64,000 nt of DNA from CAVZBW01 sp963773635 (GCA_963773635.1 CAVZBW010000005.1:1550001-1614000); one strand, 5' to 3'. Counted from the stretch's first letter, positions 50,208 to 59,360 are shown. Translations and numbers: made by a program. The notes: a model not told the origin generated them from the letters alone.

Positions 50208-51959
50208 TTAGTTCGCCCCTTCGGCGGCTTCGGGCTCGCTGCCAGCCAGGAGCTCGTCGGCGCGCTCCTCGAGCAGCCGCTTCTGGAGCTTGCCGCTCTC
50301 CGTGTAGGGAAGGTCGGTCACGAAGGCGACATGGGCCGGCACCTTGAAGGAGGCGAGGCCCGAGCGCACCCACTCCCGGACCTCCCGGGAGGAGAGCGAC
50401 TCCCCGCCTCGTACGACCACGACGGCGAGGACCTCTTGGCCGAGGGTGGGGTGGTCGACGCCGATGACGGCCGCGTCGTCGATGTCGGGGTGCTCGACGA
50501 GGCGGTTCTCGATCTCGATGGGATAGATGTTCTCGCCGCCGCGGATGATCAGGTCGCGCAGCCGGCTCTCCAGGTAGACGAGCCCGTCGACGATGCGACC
50601 GTAGTCCCCGGTGCGGTACCAGCGATCGGCGTCCAGCGCCTCCTTGCTGGCCGCCTCATCGTCCCAGTAACCGAGGAAGATGCTGGCGTGCCGCAGGCAG
50701 ATCTCGCCGACCTCGCCGTCCGGCGCCTTCGTGCCGTCGGGGCGCCGGATCTCGACCTCGGACGTGGGGTTGGGCACGCCGAGCGAGGTGGGGTAGGCGG
50801 CGAGCAAGGGCCCACCGGTGCCGAGGCCCATGCCGGTCGACTCGGACATCCCGTACCCGACCCCGATCGAGATGCCGGGGAATCGCTCGCTGAGCTGGCG
50901 GATGAGCTCGGGCTGGAAGGTCGCACCGCCTCCGCCCACGGAACGCAGGCTGCTCAGGTCGAAGCGATCGAGATCCGGATATTGGAGCAACCGCCAAAAC
51001 TGCGTCGGAACCCCACTCCACGACGTGAGCCGATGCCGCTCGGTCAGCTGCAGGTGCACCTCCTCGCTCCACCGACCGGGCTCCGGAAACACGACCTTGG
51101 CCCCGCTCCATGGCTGACCGAGCAGCGCGACCGTGCCCGAGACGTGGAAGAAGGGGCTGACGCAGAGAGAGGAGGGCTGAAGGTCGGCCGACGGACCCGC
51201 GCCAGCGGGGGCGAGCGCCGCGCCGATGGCGATGCGCATGAGGGACATGTGACCGAAGTGGACGAGGTTCCGGTGCGACAGCGTGGCGCCCTTTGGGCGG
51301 CCCGTCGTGCCGCTGGTAAAGAGGATGATCGCCGGGTCGTCCTCGTCGATCTCCACGCCCGGCGGCTCGAGGCCCCCGGCCTCGAGCGCGTCCAGCAGCT
51401 CGTCGAAGGTGGCGACGGGGACCTCGGGGCGATCCCCGGGCGGCGCGGCCTCCCTCAGCCGATCGAGACGAGGCCGGTCACCGAGCACCACCTTGGGCGC
51501 CGAGAGCTCGATCCCGTAGCGCAGCTCGGAGGCGGACCACCACCCGTTGAGGCCGGCAACGATGGCCCCGAGCTCGAGCGTCGCCCAGTACGCCAGCGCG
51601 TAGCCCAGGGCGTTGGCGCCCACCATCGCCACCCGATCGCCCTTGGAGATCCCGTAGCGACTGGCGAGCACTCCGGCGAGCCGTCGCACAGCGTCCCGCA
51701 CCGAGGCGTAGGTCAGCTCGCGCTCGGGAAATGCGAGGTACACCCTGTCCGGGTGAGCTCGCGCCCTCGACTCCAGGACGGCGGGCAGGCTCCGCGGGCG
51801 CCGCACGAACACCTCTTGGCGCACGCCGAGCACGTCTTGAATGGCGGTCTCGAACGGTGCGCCGGGACCGAGCAGGCGCTCCCGGGTGGCCTCATCGAGC
51901 TCGGCCCCATGGCTCCACCGGAGCGTGCTCGCGGCCCCTCCCTCAGCTTCTCGAGACAT
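50208..51959 (-). CDS. AMP-dependent acyl-CoA synthetase/ligase
   Basis: Activates a carboxylic acid through an acyl-adenylate to its CoA ester. 583 residues from ATG 51959 (GTG two codons earlier is possible). Adenylation motifs are ILFTSGTTGRPKGATLSHRN (A3), GYGMSESTGMG (A5), RWYRTGDYGRIVDGLVYLES with RLRDLIIRGGENIYPIEIE (A7-A8), and the catalytic Lys in PYTESGKLQKRLLEE (A10). Size and motifs fit medium/long-chain or aromatic acid ligases. It stands alone with a terminator, divergent from a DinB gene. Confidence 0.92.
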   Translation of the reverse strand: MSREAEGGAASTLRWSHGAELDEATRERLLGPGAPFETAIQDVLGVRQEVFVRRPRSLPAVLESRARAHPDRVYLAFPERELTYASVRDAVRRLAGVLASRYGISKGDRVAMVGANALGYALAYWATLELGAIVAGLNGWWSASELRYGIELSAPKVVLGDRPRLDRLREAAPPGDRPEVPVATFDELLDALEAGGLEPPGVEIDEDDPAIILFTSGTTGRPKGATLSHRNLVHFGHMSLMRIAIGAALAPAGAGPSADLQPSSLCVSPFFHVSGTVALLGQPWSGAKVVFPEPGRWSEEVHLQLTERHRLTSWSGVPTQFWRLLQYPDLDRFDLSSLRSVGGGGATFQPELIRQLSERFPGISIGVGYGMSESTGMGLGTGGPLLAAYPTSLGVPNPTSEVEIRRPDGTKAPDGEVGEICLRHASIFLGYWDDEAASKEALDADRWYRTGDYGRIVDGLVYLESRLRDLIIRGGENIYPIEIENRLVEHPDIDDAAVIGVDHPTLGQEVLAVVVVRGGESLSSREVREWVRSGLASFKVPAHVAFVTDLPYTESGKLQKRLLEERADELLAGSEPEAAEGAN

Positions 51960-52022
51960 CGCCACACCTCAACTGCGCACCCCCTGGGTCCCGCCGGTGG
52001 CCCAAGGATAGGGTCGTGGCCG

Positions 52023-52508
52023 GTGCCCGACCGCAAGCCGCCCCGGCTCTCCGGGGAAGAGCGCGAGACGTTGCTCGCCCTCCTCGGGTACCAGCGGGAG
52101 TCGCTGGTTCGCAAGGTCACGGGCGTCGGTCCGGCGGACGCCCGGCGGGCGATGGTCGGCACCGGGACAACGCTGCTGTGGCTGGTCAAGCACATGCGCC
52201 GCGCCGAGGTCACGTGGGTGCGGCGCCGCTTTGGCGGTCAGGATGTCGACGTGCCCTCCGATGTGGTGCTCGCGGAGGACACCTTGGCCCGGGCGGTCGA
52301 CGACTACCGAGCCACCTGGGCGATCGTCGACGCGCTGGTGACCGACTCCGATCTCGACCAGCCGTGCCGCGCGGACGACAGTGCGGGCGAGACGGGCACG
52401 CCGGTCAACCTCCGGTGGGTGCTCGCCCACCTGCTCGAGGAGACCGCCAGGCACGCCGGGCACGCCGACATCCTCCGCGAGCTGATCGACGGCCAGACCG
52501 GGCGCTGA
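52023..52508 (+). CDS. DinB/DUF664-family protein
   Basis: 161 residues from GTG 52023. Four-helix-bundle DinB-like fold: ERETLLALLGYQRESLVRKV, LLWLVKHMRRAEVTWVRRRF with one His, and LRWVLAHLLEETARHAGHAD giving two more His for a divalent metal. DUF664 members in actinobacteria include mycothiol-dependent transferases. Divergent from the acyl-CoA ligase, with a gap of about 60 bases. Confidence 0.85.
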   Translation: MPDRKPPRLSGEERETLLALLGYQRESLVRKVTGVGPADARRAMVGTGTTLLWLVKHMRRAEVTWVRRRFGGQDVDVPSDVVLAEDTLARAVDDYRATWAIVDALVTDSDLDQPCRADDSAGETGTPVNLRWVLAHLLEETARHAGHADILRELIDGQTGR

Positions 52509-52580
52509 CATACACGCCCGGATATCCCGGGGCGAGGAAGCGGCTGGACACGCCCCGGTCCAGCCGGTAGGCAGGCCGGC

Positions 52581-53210
52581 GTGGACCCCGACCGGACGGT
52601 GGCGACGCTCCTCCAACGCTACGGGCGAACCTGGTCGCAGGAGTCGGGGTTCGCGGTCACCAACACTCCGTCCTCCCTCTTCCGCCTCCTGGTGCTGTCG
52701 ATGCTGCTGAGCGCGAGGATCAGCAACAGGATCGCGGTGCGTGCCGCCCGAGCCCTGTTCTCCAAGCGGTGGACCTCGGCGCGCCACATGGTGGAGGCCA
52801 ACTGGGAGGACCGGGCGCGGGCGCTCAACGAGGCCGGCTACGCCCGGTACGACGAGCGCACCTCTCGCATGCTGGGCGAGACGAGCGAGTACGTCCTCGA
52901 GCGATGGCGCGGGGATCTCCGGGGCCTGCGAGAAGAGGCGGAACGGACCCCGGCGAGGGAGCGGGCGCTGCTCAAGACCTGCAAGGGCATCGGCGACGTG
53001 GGTGCGGACATCTTCTGCCGTGAGGTCCAGGGCGCCTGGACGGAGCTCTCGCCGTTCCTCGACCGTCGAGCGCTCCAGGCGGCGACGCGACTCGGCCTCG
53101 GAGACGACGCAGCGATGGTCGGCCACCTCTGCCCGCCGGAGCGTCTGCCCCAGCTGGTGGCGGCCCTCGTCCGGATCGACCTCCAAAAGGGCTACGACGA
53201 TCTCGCCTGA
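52581..53210 (+). CDS. HhH-GPD superfamily DNA glycosylase-like (endonuclease III-like)
   Basis: 209 residues. FRLLVLSMLLSARISNRIAV is the N-terminal helix of the endonuclease III fold and LLKTCKGIGDVGADIF the helix-hairpin-helix. The Lys of the K/GVGRKTA-type catalytic loop is replaced (GIGDVGA) while the catalytic Asp seems kept in FLDRRALQAATRLG. No C-terminal four-Cys iron-sulfur cluster is present. A monofunctional or altered glycosylase is likely. The stop shares one base with the next ATG. Confidence 0.82.
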   Translation: MDPDRTVATLLQRYGRTWSQESGFAVTNTPSSLFRLLVLSMLLSARISNRIAVRAARALFSKRWTSARHMVEANWEDRARALNEAGYARYDERTSRMLGETSEYVLERWRGDLRGLREEAERTPARERALLKTCKGIGDVGADIFCREVQGAWTELSPFLDRRALQAATRLGLGDDAAMVGHLCPPERLPQLVAALVRIDLQKGYDDLA

Positions 53211-54631
53211 TGGCGCCGGTGCGGATCACCGACCCCGCGCCGGGCCGGCCGCCCCCGCTCGCACGGATCGGCCGACGACGATACCTTCCGCACATGCAGC
53301 ACGGGGAGGACGCAGGGGACGCAGGGGACGCAGGGGACGCAGGGGACGTAGGGGAAGCACGGGACGCAGGGGACGGCACGGACATGGCGGCGCACTCCGA
53401 GGACGGGCCCAGCGGCATGGTCGGCGGTGACCGGCGCGGTGGTCCGGCTCCGGTCGAGGCCGCCGCATGGCGGGACTTCTGCCGCACCCTCGAGGCCCTG
53501 GGTGACCGGCTCCTGAGCGACGAGTTTCCCCAAGGGGCCGAGGATCGTGTCGAAGGTTTCTCGCACCTCGCCCGGTTGGCCTCGTGCTGGCTCGCCTGGT
53601 CGGTCGGCCACGGTGACGCCCGCCTCCCGACCTTCCATCGACACAACGACCTCCTCGGCATCTGGGGCGGCCCCAACGTCGACAACGCCTACCACCATGC
53701 CCGCATCGACCCGAGACGTCGCTATCGCATCCGGGGTCGGATGCACTCCTGCGAGGACTTCATCCTCGCGGTGCGTGCCGGCTTCATGCACCGCGAGAAA
53801 TGGGGGACGCTGGTGGAGCTGACGGCGTCGGAGATCGGGATCGGTCGAGGCGACGAGTTTGAGCTCCTGCTGGGCGGCGACGAACCGCAGGAGGGAACGA
53901 CCGGCGGGCTCCCCCACGTGGCGCTCCCCGAGGGGGCCGTCATGGTCTCGATCCGGGAGTACTACTTCGACTGGCAGGTCGACGAGCCGGCGACCTTCGT
54001 GATCGAGTGCCTCGACGATGAGGAGCCTCCCGGGCGCCTGACGGGCGACGTGCTGGCGTACCGCCTCGCCGAGGCGGCGGCCGAGACCGAGGACTCCGTG
54101 GTCTACTGGAACCGGTACCTCAAGGAGGCGAGAGCCGAGCGCACGGACAACTCCTTCGCCGCCTCGCAGCAGGTCGCCAAGGGGCTGTCGTCGGCGCGTT
54201 ACGCATTCTGCTTTTGGGATCTCGAGCCCGGCCAGGCGCTCTATGTGGAGACCTCGGTGCCCGAGGCCCGCTACTGGAGTCTCCAGCTCTACACCATGGG
54301 CTGGTTCGAGCCGCCCGACGTGCTGACCAGGGTGGCGGCCATCAACCACGTCCAAGCGGACGTGGACCTCGATGGCATGGTGAGAGCCGCCATCTGCTCG
54401 GAGGACCCGGGCATTGCCAACTGGCTGGACACCGGGGGCCGGCGAAGCGGGTTGCTCACGCTGCGATGGTTCTGGCCCGAAGGTCCCGCCCCGGCGCCCG
54501 TGGCCCAGGTGATGCCGGTCGACGAGGTCGGCGCCCGGACGCACGGGGGCGCCCGACGACCGGACGCCGAGGCGCGACGGGTCGAGATGGAGCGGCGACG
54601 GGAGCACCTGGTCTGGCGGTTCCGCACGTGA
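53210..54631 (+). CDS. DUF1214-domain protein
   Basis: 473 residues with WRDFCRTLEALGDRLLSDEF, GGPNVDNAYHHARIDPRRRY and a C-terminal DUF1214-like part (CFWDLEPGQALYVETSVPEA, RYWSLQLYTMGWFEPPDVLT). Related domains accompany sulfatases, sulfotransferases and lipid enzymes, but no activity is assigned. Residues about 34-55 are a Gly-Asp-Ala repeat. ATG 53210 overlaps the preceding stop (TGATG); ATG 53294 just before the repeat is an alternative. The stop overlaps the sulfotransferase start. Confidence 0.75.
   Translation: MAPVRITDPAPGRPPPLARIGRRRYLPHMQHGEDAGDAGDAGDAGDVGEARDAGDGTDMAAHSEDGPSGMVGGDRRGGPAPVEAAAWRDFCRTLEALGDRLLSDEFPQGAEDRVEGFSHLARLASCWLAWSVGHGDARLPTFHRHNDLLGIWGGPNVDNAYHHARIDPRRRYRIRGRMHSCEDFILAVRAGFMHREKWGTLVELTASEIGIGRGDEFELLLGGDEPQEGTTGGLPHVALPEGAVMVSIREYYFDWQVDEPATFVIECLDDEEPPGRLTGDVLAYRLAEAAAETEDSVVYWNRYLKEARAERTDNSFAASQQVAKGLSSARYAFCFWDLEPGQALYVETSVPEARYWSLQLYTMGWFEPPDVLTRVAAINHVQADVDLDGMVRAAICSEDPGIANWLDTGGRRSGLLTLRWFWPEGPAPAPVAQVMPVDEVGARTHGGARRPDAEARRVEMERRREHLVWRFRT
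53309..53370 (+). repeat. Tandem 9-bp repeats near the start of the DUF1214 gene
   Basis: About seven units of GACGCAGGG, the later ones diverged, encode repeated Asp-Ala-Gly. They fall before the conserved domain, so length changes are probably tolerated. If the true start is ATG 53294, the repeat begins five codons into the protein. Confidence 0.9.
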
Positions 54632-55905
54632 CGAGTGGGGCCGGCTGGCGACCCGAACCGCGTCCGGAGTGGGTCGAGGCCGCCAACCGCGGTGACGTGT
54701 TGCCGATCTCCGAGGTGGCGCGAAGACCCCTCGACCGAGACGATCTGCTCGCCGAGGCCTGCGCGCGACGGGGCGTGGCCGAAGTCGGATGGGCCGCCTA
54801 CGGCGACGACCGCTTCCTCGAGCCGCTGCAGGTGTTGCTGCACGCGCTCGAAGACGAGGCGGAGCTCACGCTCACCGGGCGATGGATGACGCGCCGCTTC
54901 GTCGTCCGCATGCTCGAGGTCCGGTTGCAGCTCGTCGCCTACGAGGCGGCCGACCCCGGGGTTGGAGACGAGGTCGTCGAGCGTCCCCTCGTGGTCACCG
55001 GGGCGCCGCGCACCGGCACCACGATCCTGCACTCCCTCCTCGCCGTCGACCCGCGCCGGCGCGCCCCGGAGGGTTGGGAGCTCGTGCGTCCGGTCCCGCC
55101 GCCCGATCCCGACCCCGAGCGCTTCGCCACGGACGCCCGCATTCCCCTGGCCGACCTGGAGCTCCGCCTGCCCACGATCGTGGTCTCCGGGCTGCTGGCG
55201 ATCCACGAGTACGGGGGGCGCATGCCGAAGGAATGCCTCTCGGCCATGTCGCTCGAATTCCTGTCCGAAGAGTTCACCAGCCGCTACGACATCCCCTCCT
55301 ACGCCAGCTACCTCGCCCGCGCCGACATGCGACCGGCATACGAGATGCACCGGCGGGTGCTCCGGATCCTCCAACGCCGCTTCCCGCCGGGGAGGACCTG
55401 GGTCCTCAAGTCCCCGGTGCACCTGCACTCCCTGGGCACGCTTCTCGAGGTCTACCCCGACGCCAGGTTGGCCATCACCCACCGCGACCCCCTCTCGGTG
55501 CTCGGGTCGGTCGTCAGCCTCCTCGCCACCCTCCGATGGGCGCACAGCGATCGGGTCGACCTCGGCGCGCTCGGTGCCGAGAGCGCAGACCTCTACCTGA
55601 CCGACCTCGATCGGTTGGTGACCCTGTCCGAGAACGGCTTCCTCGATGCGGCCACGGTGCACCATTGCCGCTACGCCGACTTCCTGGCGGACCCGATGGG
55701 TCAGCTCGAAGCCCTCTACCGGCACCTCGGCGACGATCTCCGGGAGGACGCTCGGCGATGCATGGAAGAGCACCTGGCCGCCCGCCCGAGAGGACTCCAC
55801 GGGGGCCACAGCTATTCGTTTGACGACCTGGGCCTCGATCGAGAACACGAGCGCGCCCGGTCGGCCCGCTACCAGTCCTATTTCGCCGTGCCCGACGAGC
55901 TGTGA
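54628..55905 (+). CDS. PAPS-dependent sulfotransferase family protein
   Basis: 425 residues from a GTGA overlap. The 5'-phosphosulfate-binding loop is VVTGAPRTGTTILHSLLAVD (residues about 116-135), and the 3'-phosphate motif is THRDPLSVLGSVVSLLATLR. LSMSLEF-type and SPVHLHSLGTLLEVYPDA blocks match the large bacterial Sulfotransfer_3-like group that acts on lipids or other small hydrophobic acceptors. The C-terminus HSYSFDDLGLDREHERARSA is usual for the group. Coupled to the DUF1214 gene, which suggests a joint substrate. Confidence 0.88.
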   Translation: MTSGAGWRPEPRPEWVEAANRGDVLPISEVARRPLDRDDLLAEACARRGVAEVGWAAYGDDRFLEPLQVLLHALEDEAELTLTGRWMTRRFVVRMLEVRLQLVAYEAADPGVGDEVVERPLVVTGAPRTGTTILHSLLAVDPRRRAPEGWELVRPVPPPDPDPERFATDARIPLADLELRLPTIVVSGLLAIHEYGGRMPKECLSAMSLEFLSEEFTSRYDIPSYASYLARADMRPAYEMHRRVLRILQRRFPPGRTWVLKSPVHLHSLGTLLEVYPDARLAITHRDPLSVLGSVVSLLATLRWAHSDRVDLGALGAESADLYLTDLDRLVTLSENGFLDAATVHHCRYADFLADPMGQLEALYRHLGDDLREDARRCMEEHLAARPRGLHGGHSYSFDDLGLDREHERARSARYQSYFAVPDEL

Positions 55906-55915
55906 GGAGCCCCGT

Positions 55916-56383
55916 GTGGAGCTGTACGCCAAGGTCCTGACCGTGTCGAGCGGCGTCGCCTCGGGCACGCGCAACGACACCTCCGGGGAGGCGGTCGCCG
56001 AGCTCCTCCGGGAGCATGGCTTCACGGTCGTGGAACGGGCGGTGGTGCGCGATGGGCTGGACCCGGTCACGGAAGCCCTTCGCCGCCTGGCGACGGATTT
56101 TCAGGGCCTCGTCGTCACGACCGGAGGCAGCGGGTTCACACCGGACGACCTCACGCCCGAGGCGACGGCGTCGGTGATCGACCGAGAGGCCCCCGGCCTG
56201 GCGGAGGCGATGCGGGCGGTGAACCCACTTGGCCGGCTCTCGAGAGGCCTGGCCGGCGTCGCGGGCGCGACGATCATCGTCAACCTGCCGGGCTCTTCCA
56301 AGGGGGCTCGTGAGCAGCTGGGCGCGATCATCGACGTCCTCCCCCACGCCCTGGAGCTCGCCGGGGGCGGCCGACCGCACTGA
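55916..56383 (+). CDS. MoaB/MogA-type molybdopterin-binding protein
   Basis: 155 residues from GTG 55916, behind GAGGAG. AKVLTVSSGVASGTRNDTSG, LVVTTGGSGFTPDDLTPEAT and a late IIVNLPGSSKGAREQL show the molybdopterin adenylyltransferase fold (MogA, MoaB, CinA group). It acts in molybdenum cofactor synthesis by adenylating molybdopterin. It follows the sulfotransferase closely, but no other Moco gene is in the window. Confidence 0.87.
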   Translation: MELYAKVLTVSSGVASGTRNDTSGEAVAELLREHGFTVVERAVVRDGLDPVTEALRRLATDFQGLVVTTGGSGFTPDDLTPEATASVIDREAPGLAEAMRAVNPLGRLSRGLAGVAGATIIVNLPGSSKGAREQLGAIIDVLPHALELAGGGRPH

Positions 56384-56594
56384 GGCGCGCGACCGACCGA
56401 GTGCCGAGACCTACGCTGCCGCAGCGTCGCGGAGAGCGCCGCGGGTCCCCCGTCTTGTCACACAAGCCACGACCTTCGTCCCTGTCGCCGGCCAGACGCA
56501 GCCGACACACTCGGCGTTGAGGCACTCGATACCACGACGCGAGGTACCGCCAGATGGGACGACGAATGGCTTTGGCGAGAGATGGGTACGGACC

Positions 56595-57455
56595 ATGACG
56601 ACAAACCTGAGAAACAGGTACGAGACCTCGGTGGCCCAGCCGACGATCGGCCCGATAGGGACCCCGGAGGCGAGCGCGCCGACCACCCACCCGCCCGGTG
56701 CGGGGTATGCCATGGAGACCAAGCACCTGACCGTCGGATTCGGCGACAACACCATCCTGCACGACATAACGGTGCCCTTCTCGAGGGGCACCATCACTGC
56801 GCTCATCGGACCGACCGGATCGGGAAAGTCTGTCTTTGTTCGCACGCTCAACCGGATGAACGACAGGATCCCGACCTTTCACCGAAGTGGCGAAGTGGAG
56901 CTCGAAGGACGCAGCATCTGGGGACCAGACCAGAACCTTCAGGTCCTCTCGCGCCGAGTGGGGATGGCCTTCCAGCGGGCCAACCCCTTCCCGATGTCCA
57001 TACGCGACAACGTCGTCGCCGGGGTCAAGGCGCACCGGATGGCCAAGGGTAAGGAACTGGCCAACGTCGCCGAGCATCGGCTGCGCGAGGTCGGTCTGTG
57101 GGAGGCGGTCAAGGATCGCCTCGGCGGTTCCCCCTACTCGCTCTCAGGGGGTCAACAACAGTTGCTGTGTCTCGCTCGTGCCCTGGCCGTCGATCCTCAA
57201 GTGCTGCTGCTCGACGAGCCGACCTCGTCCCTGGATCCCAAGGCGACGGCGTCCATCGAGTCCCTCGTCCGGAACCTGACGCCGGCTCTCACCATCATCA
57301 TCGTGACACACAACCTGGCACAGGCACGGCGGATATCGGACCGCACGATGCTGTTCTTCGACGGACACCTCGTCGAGCACGGCGACACCGAGCAGATCTT
57401 CACGACACCCCGTCAGGAGTGGACCCGCCAGTACGTCGGGGGACGGTTGGGCTGA
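56595..57455 (+). CDS. PstB-like phosphate ABC transporter ATPase (orphan)
   Basis: 286 residues. Walker A LIGPTGSGKSVFVRTLNRMN, signature SLSGGQQQLLCLARAL, and Walker B VLLLDEPTSSLDPKA with H-loop IIVTHNLAQARRISDRTML are PstB-like. RTLNRMND and VGMAFQRANPFPMSIRDNV are characteristic of phosphate importer ATPases. The first 40 residues are an extra hydrophilic extension. No pstS, pstC, pstA or phoU flank it, so it serves a transporter elsewhere or a related anion. The 211-base gap before it contains the small palindrome CTTGT-CAC-ACAAG at 56454. Confidence 0.87.
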   Translation: MTTNLRNRYETSVAQPTIGPIGTPEASAPTTHPPGAGYAMETKHLTVGFGDNTILHDITVPFSRGTITALIGPTGSGKSVFVRTLNRMNDRIPTFHRSGEVELEGRSIWGPDQNLQVLSRRVGMAFQRANPFPMSIRDNVVAGVKAHRMAKGKELANVAEHRLREVGLWEAVKDRLGGSPYSLSGGQQQLLCLARALAVDPQVLLLDEPTSSLDPKATASIESLVRNLTPALTIIIVTHNLAQARRISDRTMLFFDGHLVEHGDTEQIFTTPRQEWTRQYVGGRLG

Positions 57456-57537
57456 GGTCGTCCGAATTCGCCCGCATCTCTCGGGCGCTGACCCATTAAG
57501 CCACCAGCCGATGCCTCGCAGCGGGCACAATCTCGGG

Positions 57538-58602
57538 ATGCTGCCCATTGCTCCACCTGTCGAGCCCATGCTGGCCCGCCTGGAACGGGAGCTGCCGATC
57601 GCGCCCGACCTCGTCTACGAGCCCAAGTGGGACGGTTTCCGCTCGATCGTCTTCCGCGACGGCGACGAGGTCACCCTCGAGAGCCGCAACCAGAGACCCC
57701 TCACGCGGTACTTCCCGGAGGTAGCCGAGGCGCTGCGCGCCCAGCTGCCCGACCGGTGCGTGCTCGACGGCGAGATCGTGATCGCCGGCCCCAACGGTCT
57801 CGATTTCGATGCGCTGCAGCTACGGTTGCATCCCGCGGCGTCGCGGGTCAAGAAGCTCTCTGCGGAGATGCCGGGGTCCTTCGTGGCCTTCGACCTGCTC
57901 GCCCTCGGCGATGCCGACCTCCGGGGTCACCCCTTCTCCGAGAGGAGGCGGATTCTCGCACAGGAGCTCGCGTCGGTCCGCCCGCCCGTGCACCTCACGC
58001 CGAGCACCGACGACCCCGACGTGGCGCAGGACTGGTTTTCGCGTTTCGAGGGAGCCGGTCTCGACGGGGTGGTGGCCAAGGACCGGACCCTTCCCTACCG
58101 GGAGGGCGAGCGAGTGATGTTCAAGGTCAAGCACGAACGCACGGCCGACTGCGCGGTCGCGGGATTTCGCTGGCACAAGCAGGGCGGTGTCGGCTCGCTG
58201 CTGCTCGGTCTCTTCGACGCCGATGGCGTGCTCCATCGCGCCGGGGTGTGCTCGGGTTTCTCGGCGAAGCGACGACAGGACCTGGTGCAAGAGCTCGAGG
58301 GGATCCGACTTGCGCCCGGTGAGCCGCATCCCTGGGTGGAGGCCGGCACCAACCCGGCGACGTCGGCGCCGCACGGACCGACGAGCCGCTGGACCCAGGG
58401 GCGAGACACGGCATGGGAGCCGCTCTCGCTCGTCCTCGTCTGCGAGGTCGCCTACGACCACCTCCAGGGCGATCGCTTCCGCCACGCCACCTCGTTCCGA
58501 CGGTGGCGTGGCGATCGGGAGCCCGCCTCGTGCACCTACGACCAACTGGACGTACCGGTGCCCTGGGAGCTGCGGGACATCTTCTCGCTGCCGACGACCT
58601 GA
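57538..58602 (+). CDS. ligC: ATP-dependent DNA ligase, LigC type
   Basis: 354 residues. Motif I EPKWDGFRSIVFRDGDEVTL contains the adenylated Lys at about residue 30. Further motifs are LDGEIVIAG, FVAFDLLALG, GVVAKDRTLPYREGERVMFK with VKHERTADCAVAGFRWHK. An OB-fold end follows; there is no N-terminal DNA-binding or phosphoesterase/polymerase domain, as in mycobacterial LigC. The ATG at 57538 begins the conserved MLPIAPPVEPMLARL; ATG 57511 is in frame upstream. Likely a repair ligase. Confidence 0.9.
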   Translation: MLPIAPPVEPMLARLERELPIAPDLVYEPKWDGFRSIVFRDGDEVTLESRNQRPLTRYFPEVAEALRAQLPDRCVLDGEIVIAGPNGLDFDALQLRLHPAASRVKKLSAEMPGSFVAFDLLALGDADLRGHPFSERRRILAQELASVRPPVHLTPSTDDPDVAQDWFSRFEGAGLDGVVAKDRTLPYREGERVMFKVKHERTADCAVAGFRWHKQGGVGSLLLGLFDADGVLHRAGVCSGFSAKRRQDLVQELEGIRLAPGEPHPWVEAGTNPATSAPHGPTSRWTQGRDTAWEPLSLVLVCEVAYDHLQGDRFRHATSFRRWRGDREPASCTYDQLDVPVPWELRDIFSLPTT

Positions 58603-58639
58603 TTGATCGAGCGTGCGGGTGCGGGCCCACCTTCCCGGC

Positions 58640-58837
58640 TCAGCGGGCAAAGAAGTGCCACCCGAGCCACATCCACCCGACCAAGACCGCGACGAACCGG
58701 ACGTTGCCTCGGGTGAGGCGGTCGAGGAACCCCTGCAGGCCGATGAAGCGTCGGCGGCTCAACAGCGACAGCGCCTCGCAGCCGACGAGGAGCAGAGCGA
58801 GGAAGGCCCAGGCAGCGAGGATCGCGGTCCGGGTCAT
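58640..58837 (-). CDS. Small membrane protein, 65 residues
   Basis: Two hydrophobic segments (AILAAWAFLALLLVGCEALS and VRFVAVLVGWMWLGWHFF) around a short basic loop. The C-terminal part after GLQGFLDRL matches the pattern of small DUF6186-like actinobacterial membrane proteins, though I cannot name it with certainty. The ATG overlaps the stop of the larger membrane protein upstream, and both end with the pattern LGW-x-FF-x-R. Function unknown. Confidence 0.65.
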   Translation of the reverse strand: MTRTAILAAWAFLALLLVGCEALSLLSRRRFIGLQGFLDRLTRGNVRFVAVLVGWMWLGWHFFAR

Positions 58838-59334
58838 CGGCGGAAGAATCCCCAGCCGAGCGCGACCCAGGCAAACACGATCGCGGCCTTGCCCGCGGTC
58901 GACGTGGCGGCCGAATCGTAGAGGGAGCTCAGGGTCGGGAAGGCCTGGCGATTCGAGAACCCGGCCAGGTAGCACGCCAGCTCGAACCCGGCCGCCAGGG
59001 CAATGACGACGGCCCAGGCCACGACGCTCCCGGGCACCACCGGGCCCGGCATCGAGGCCAGGGCCGGGGTCGGGTCGGACCGTTGACCCTTGGAGCCCCG
59101 CCGCCACAGCGTGTGCCCGGCAAGCGCGGCCATGACGCCGAAACCCACCGCCACCGCCACGTCGGCCTCCGTCGTGAAGGGGGTCGTCGTGGCTACCCAC
59201 CACGAGTAGGCGACCCCGGCCCCGAGGAGGACCGCCCCGGCGAGCCAGGCCCACCCACGCGCCCACGTCGACCGCATGCCAGATGCTGCCAAATGGTGGG
59301 CGGCGGCGCTCCGCCTCAGGCCCGAGTCCGTCAC
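58834..59334 (-). CDS. Membrane protein of unknown function, 166 residues
   Basis: About four hydrophobic segments: GWAWLAGAVLLGAGVAYSWW, VAVAVGFGVMAALAGHTLW, VVAWAVVIALAAGFELACYL, and AGKAAIVFAWVALGWGFFRR at the C-terminus. FSNRQAFPTLSSLYDSAA lies before the last helix. GTG 59334 is the longest start; ATG 59277 (MRSTWARGW) would remove a weakly hydrophilic leader. Translation is coupled to the smaller membrane protein, so the two probably form a complex. No enzyme motif seen. Confidence 0.65.
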   Translation of the reverse strand: MTDSGLRRSAAAHHLAASGMRSTWARGWAWLAGAVLLGAGVAYSWWVATTTPFTTEADVAVAVGFGVMAALAGHTLWRRGSKGQRSDPTPALASMPGPVVPGSVVAWAVVIALAAGFELACYLAGFSNRQAFPTLSSLYDSAATSTAGKAAIVFAWVALGWGFFRR

Positions 59335-59360
59335 AGGGGCGGCAGGTCGTACAGTCCACC

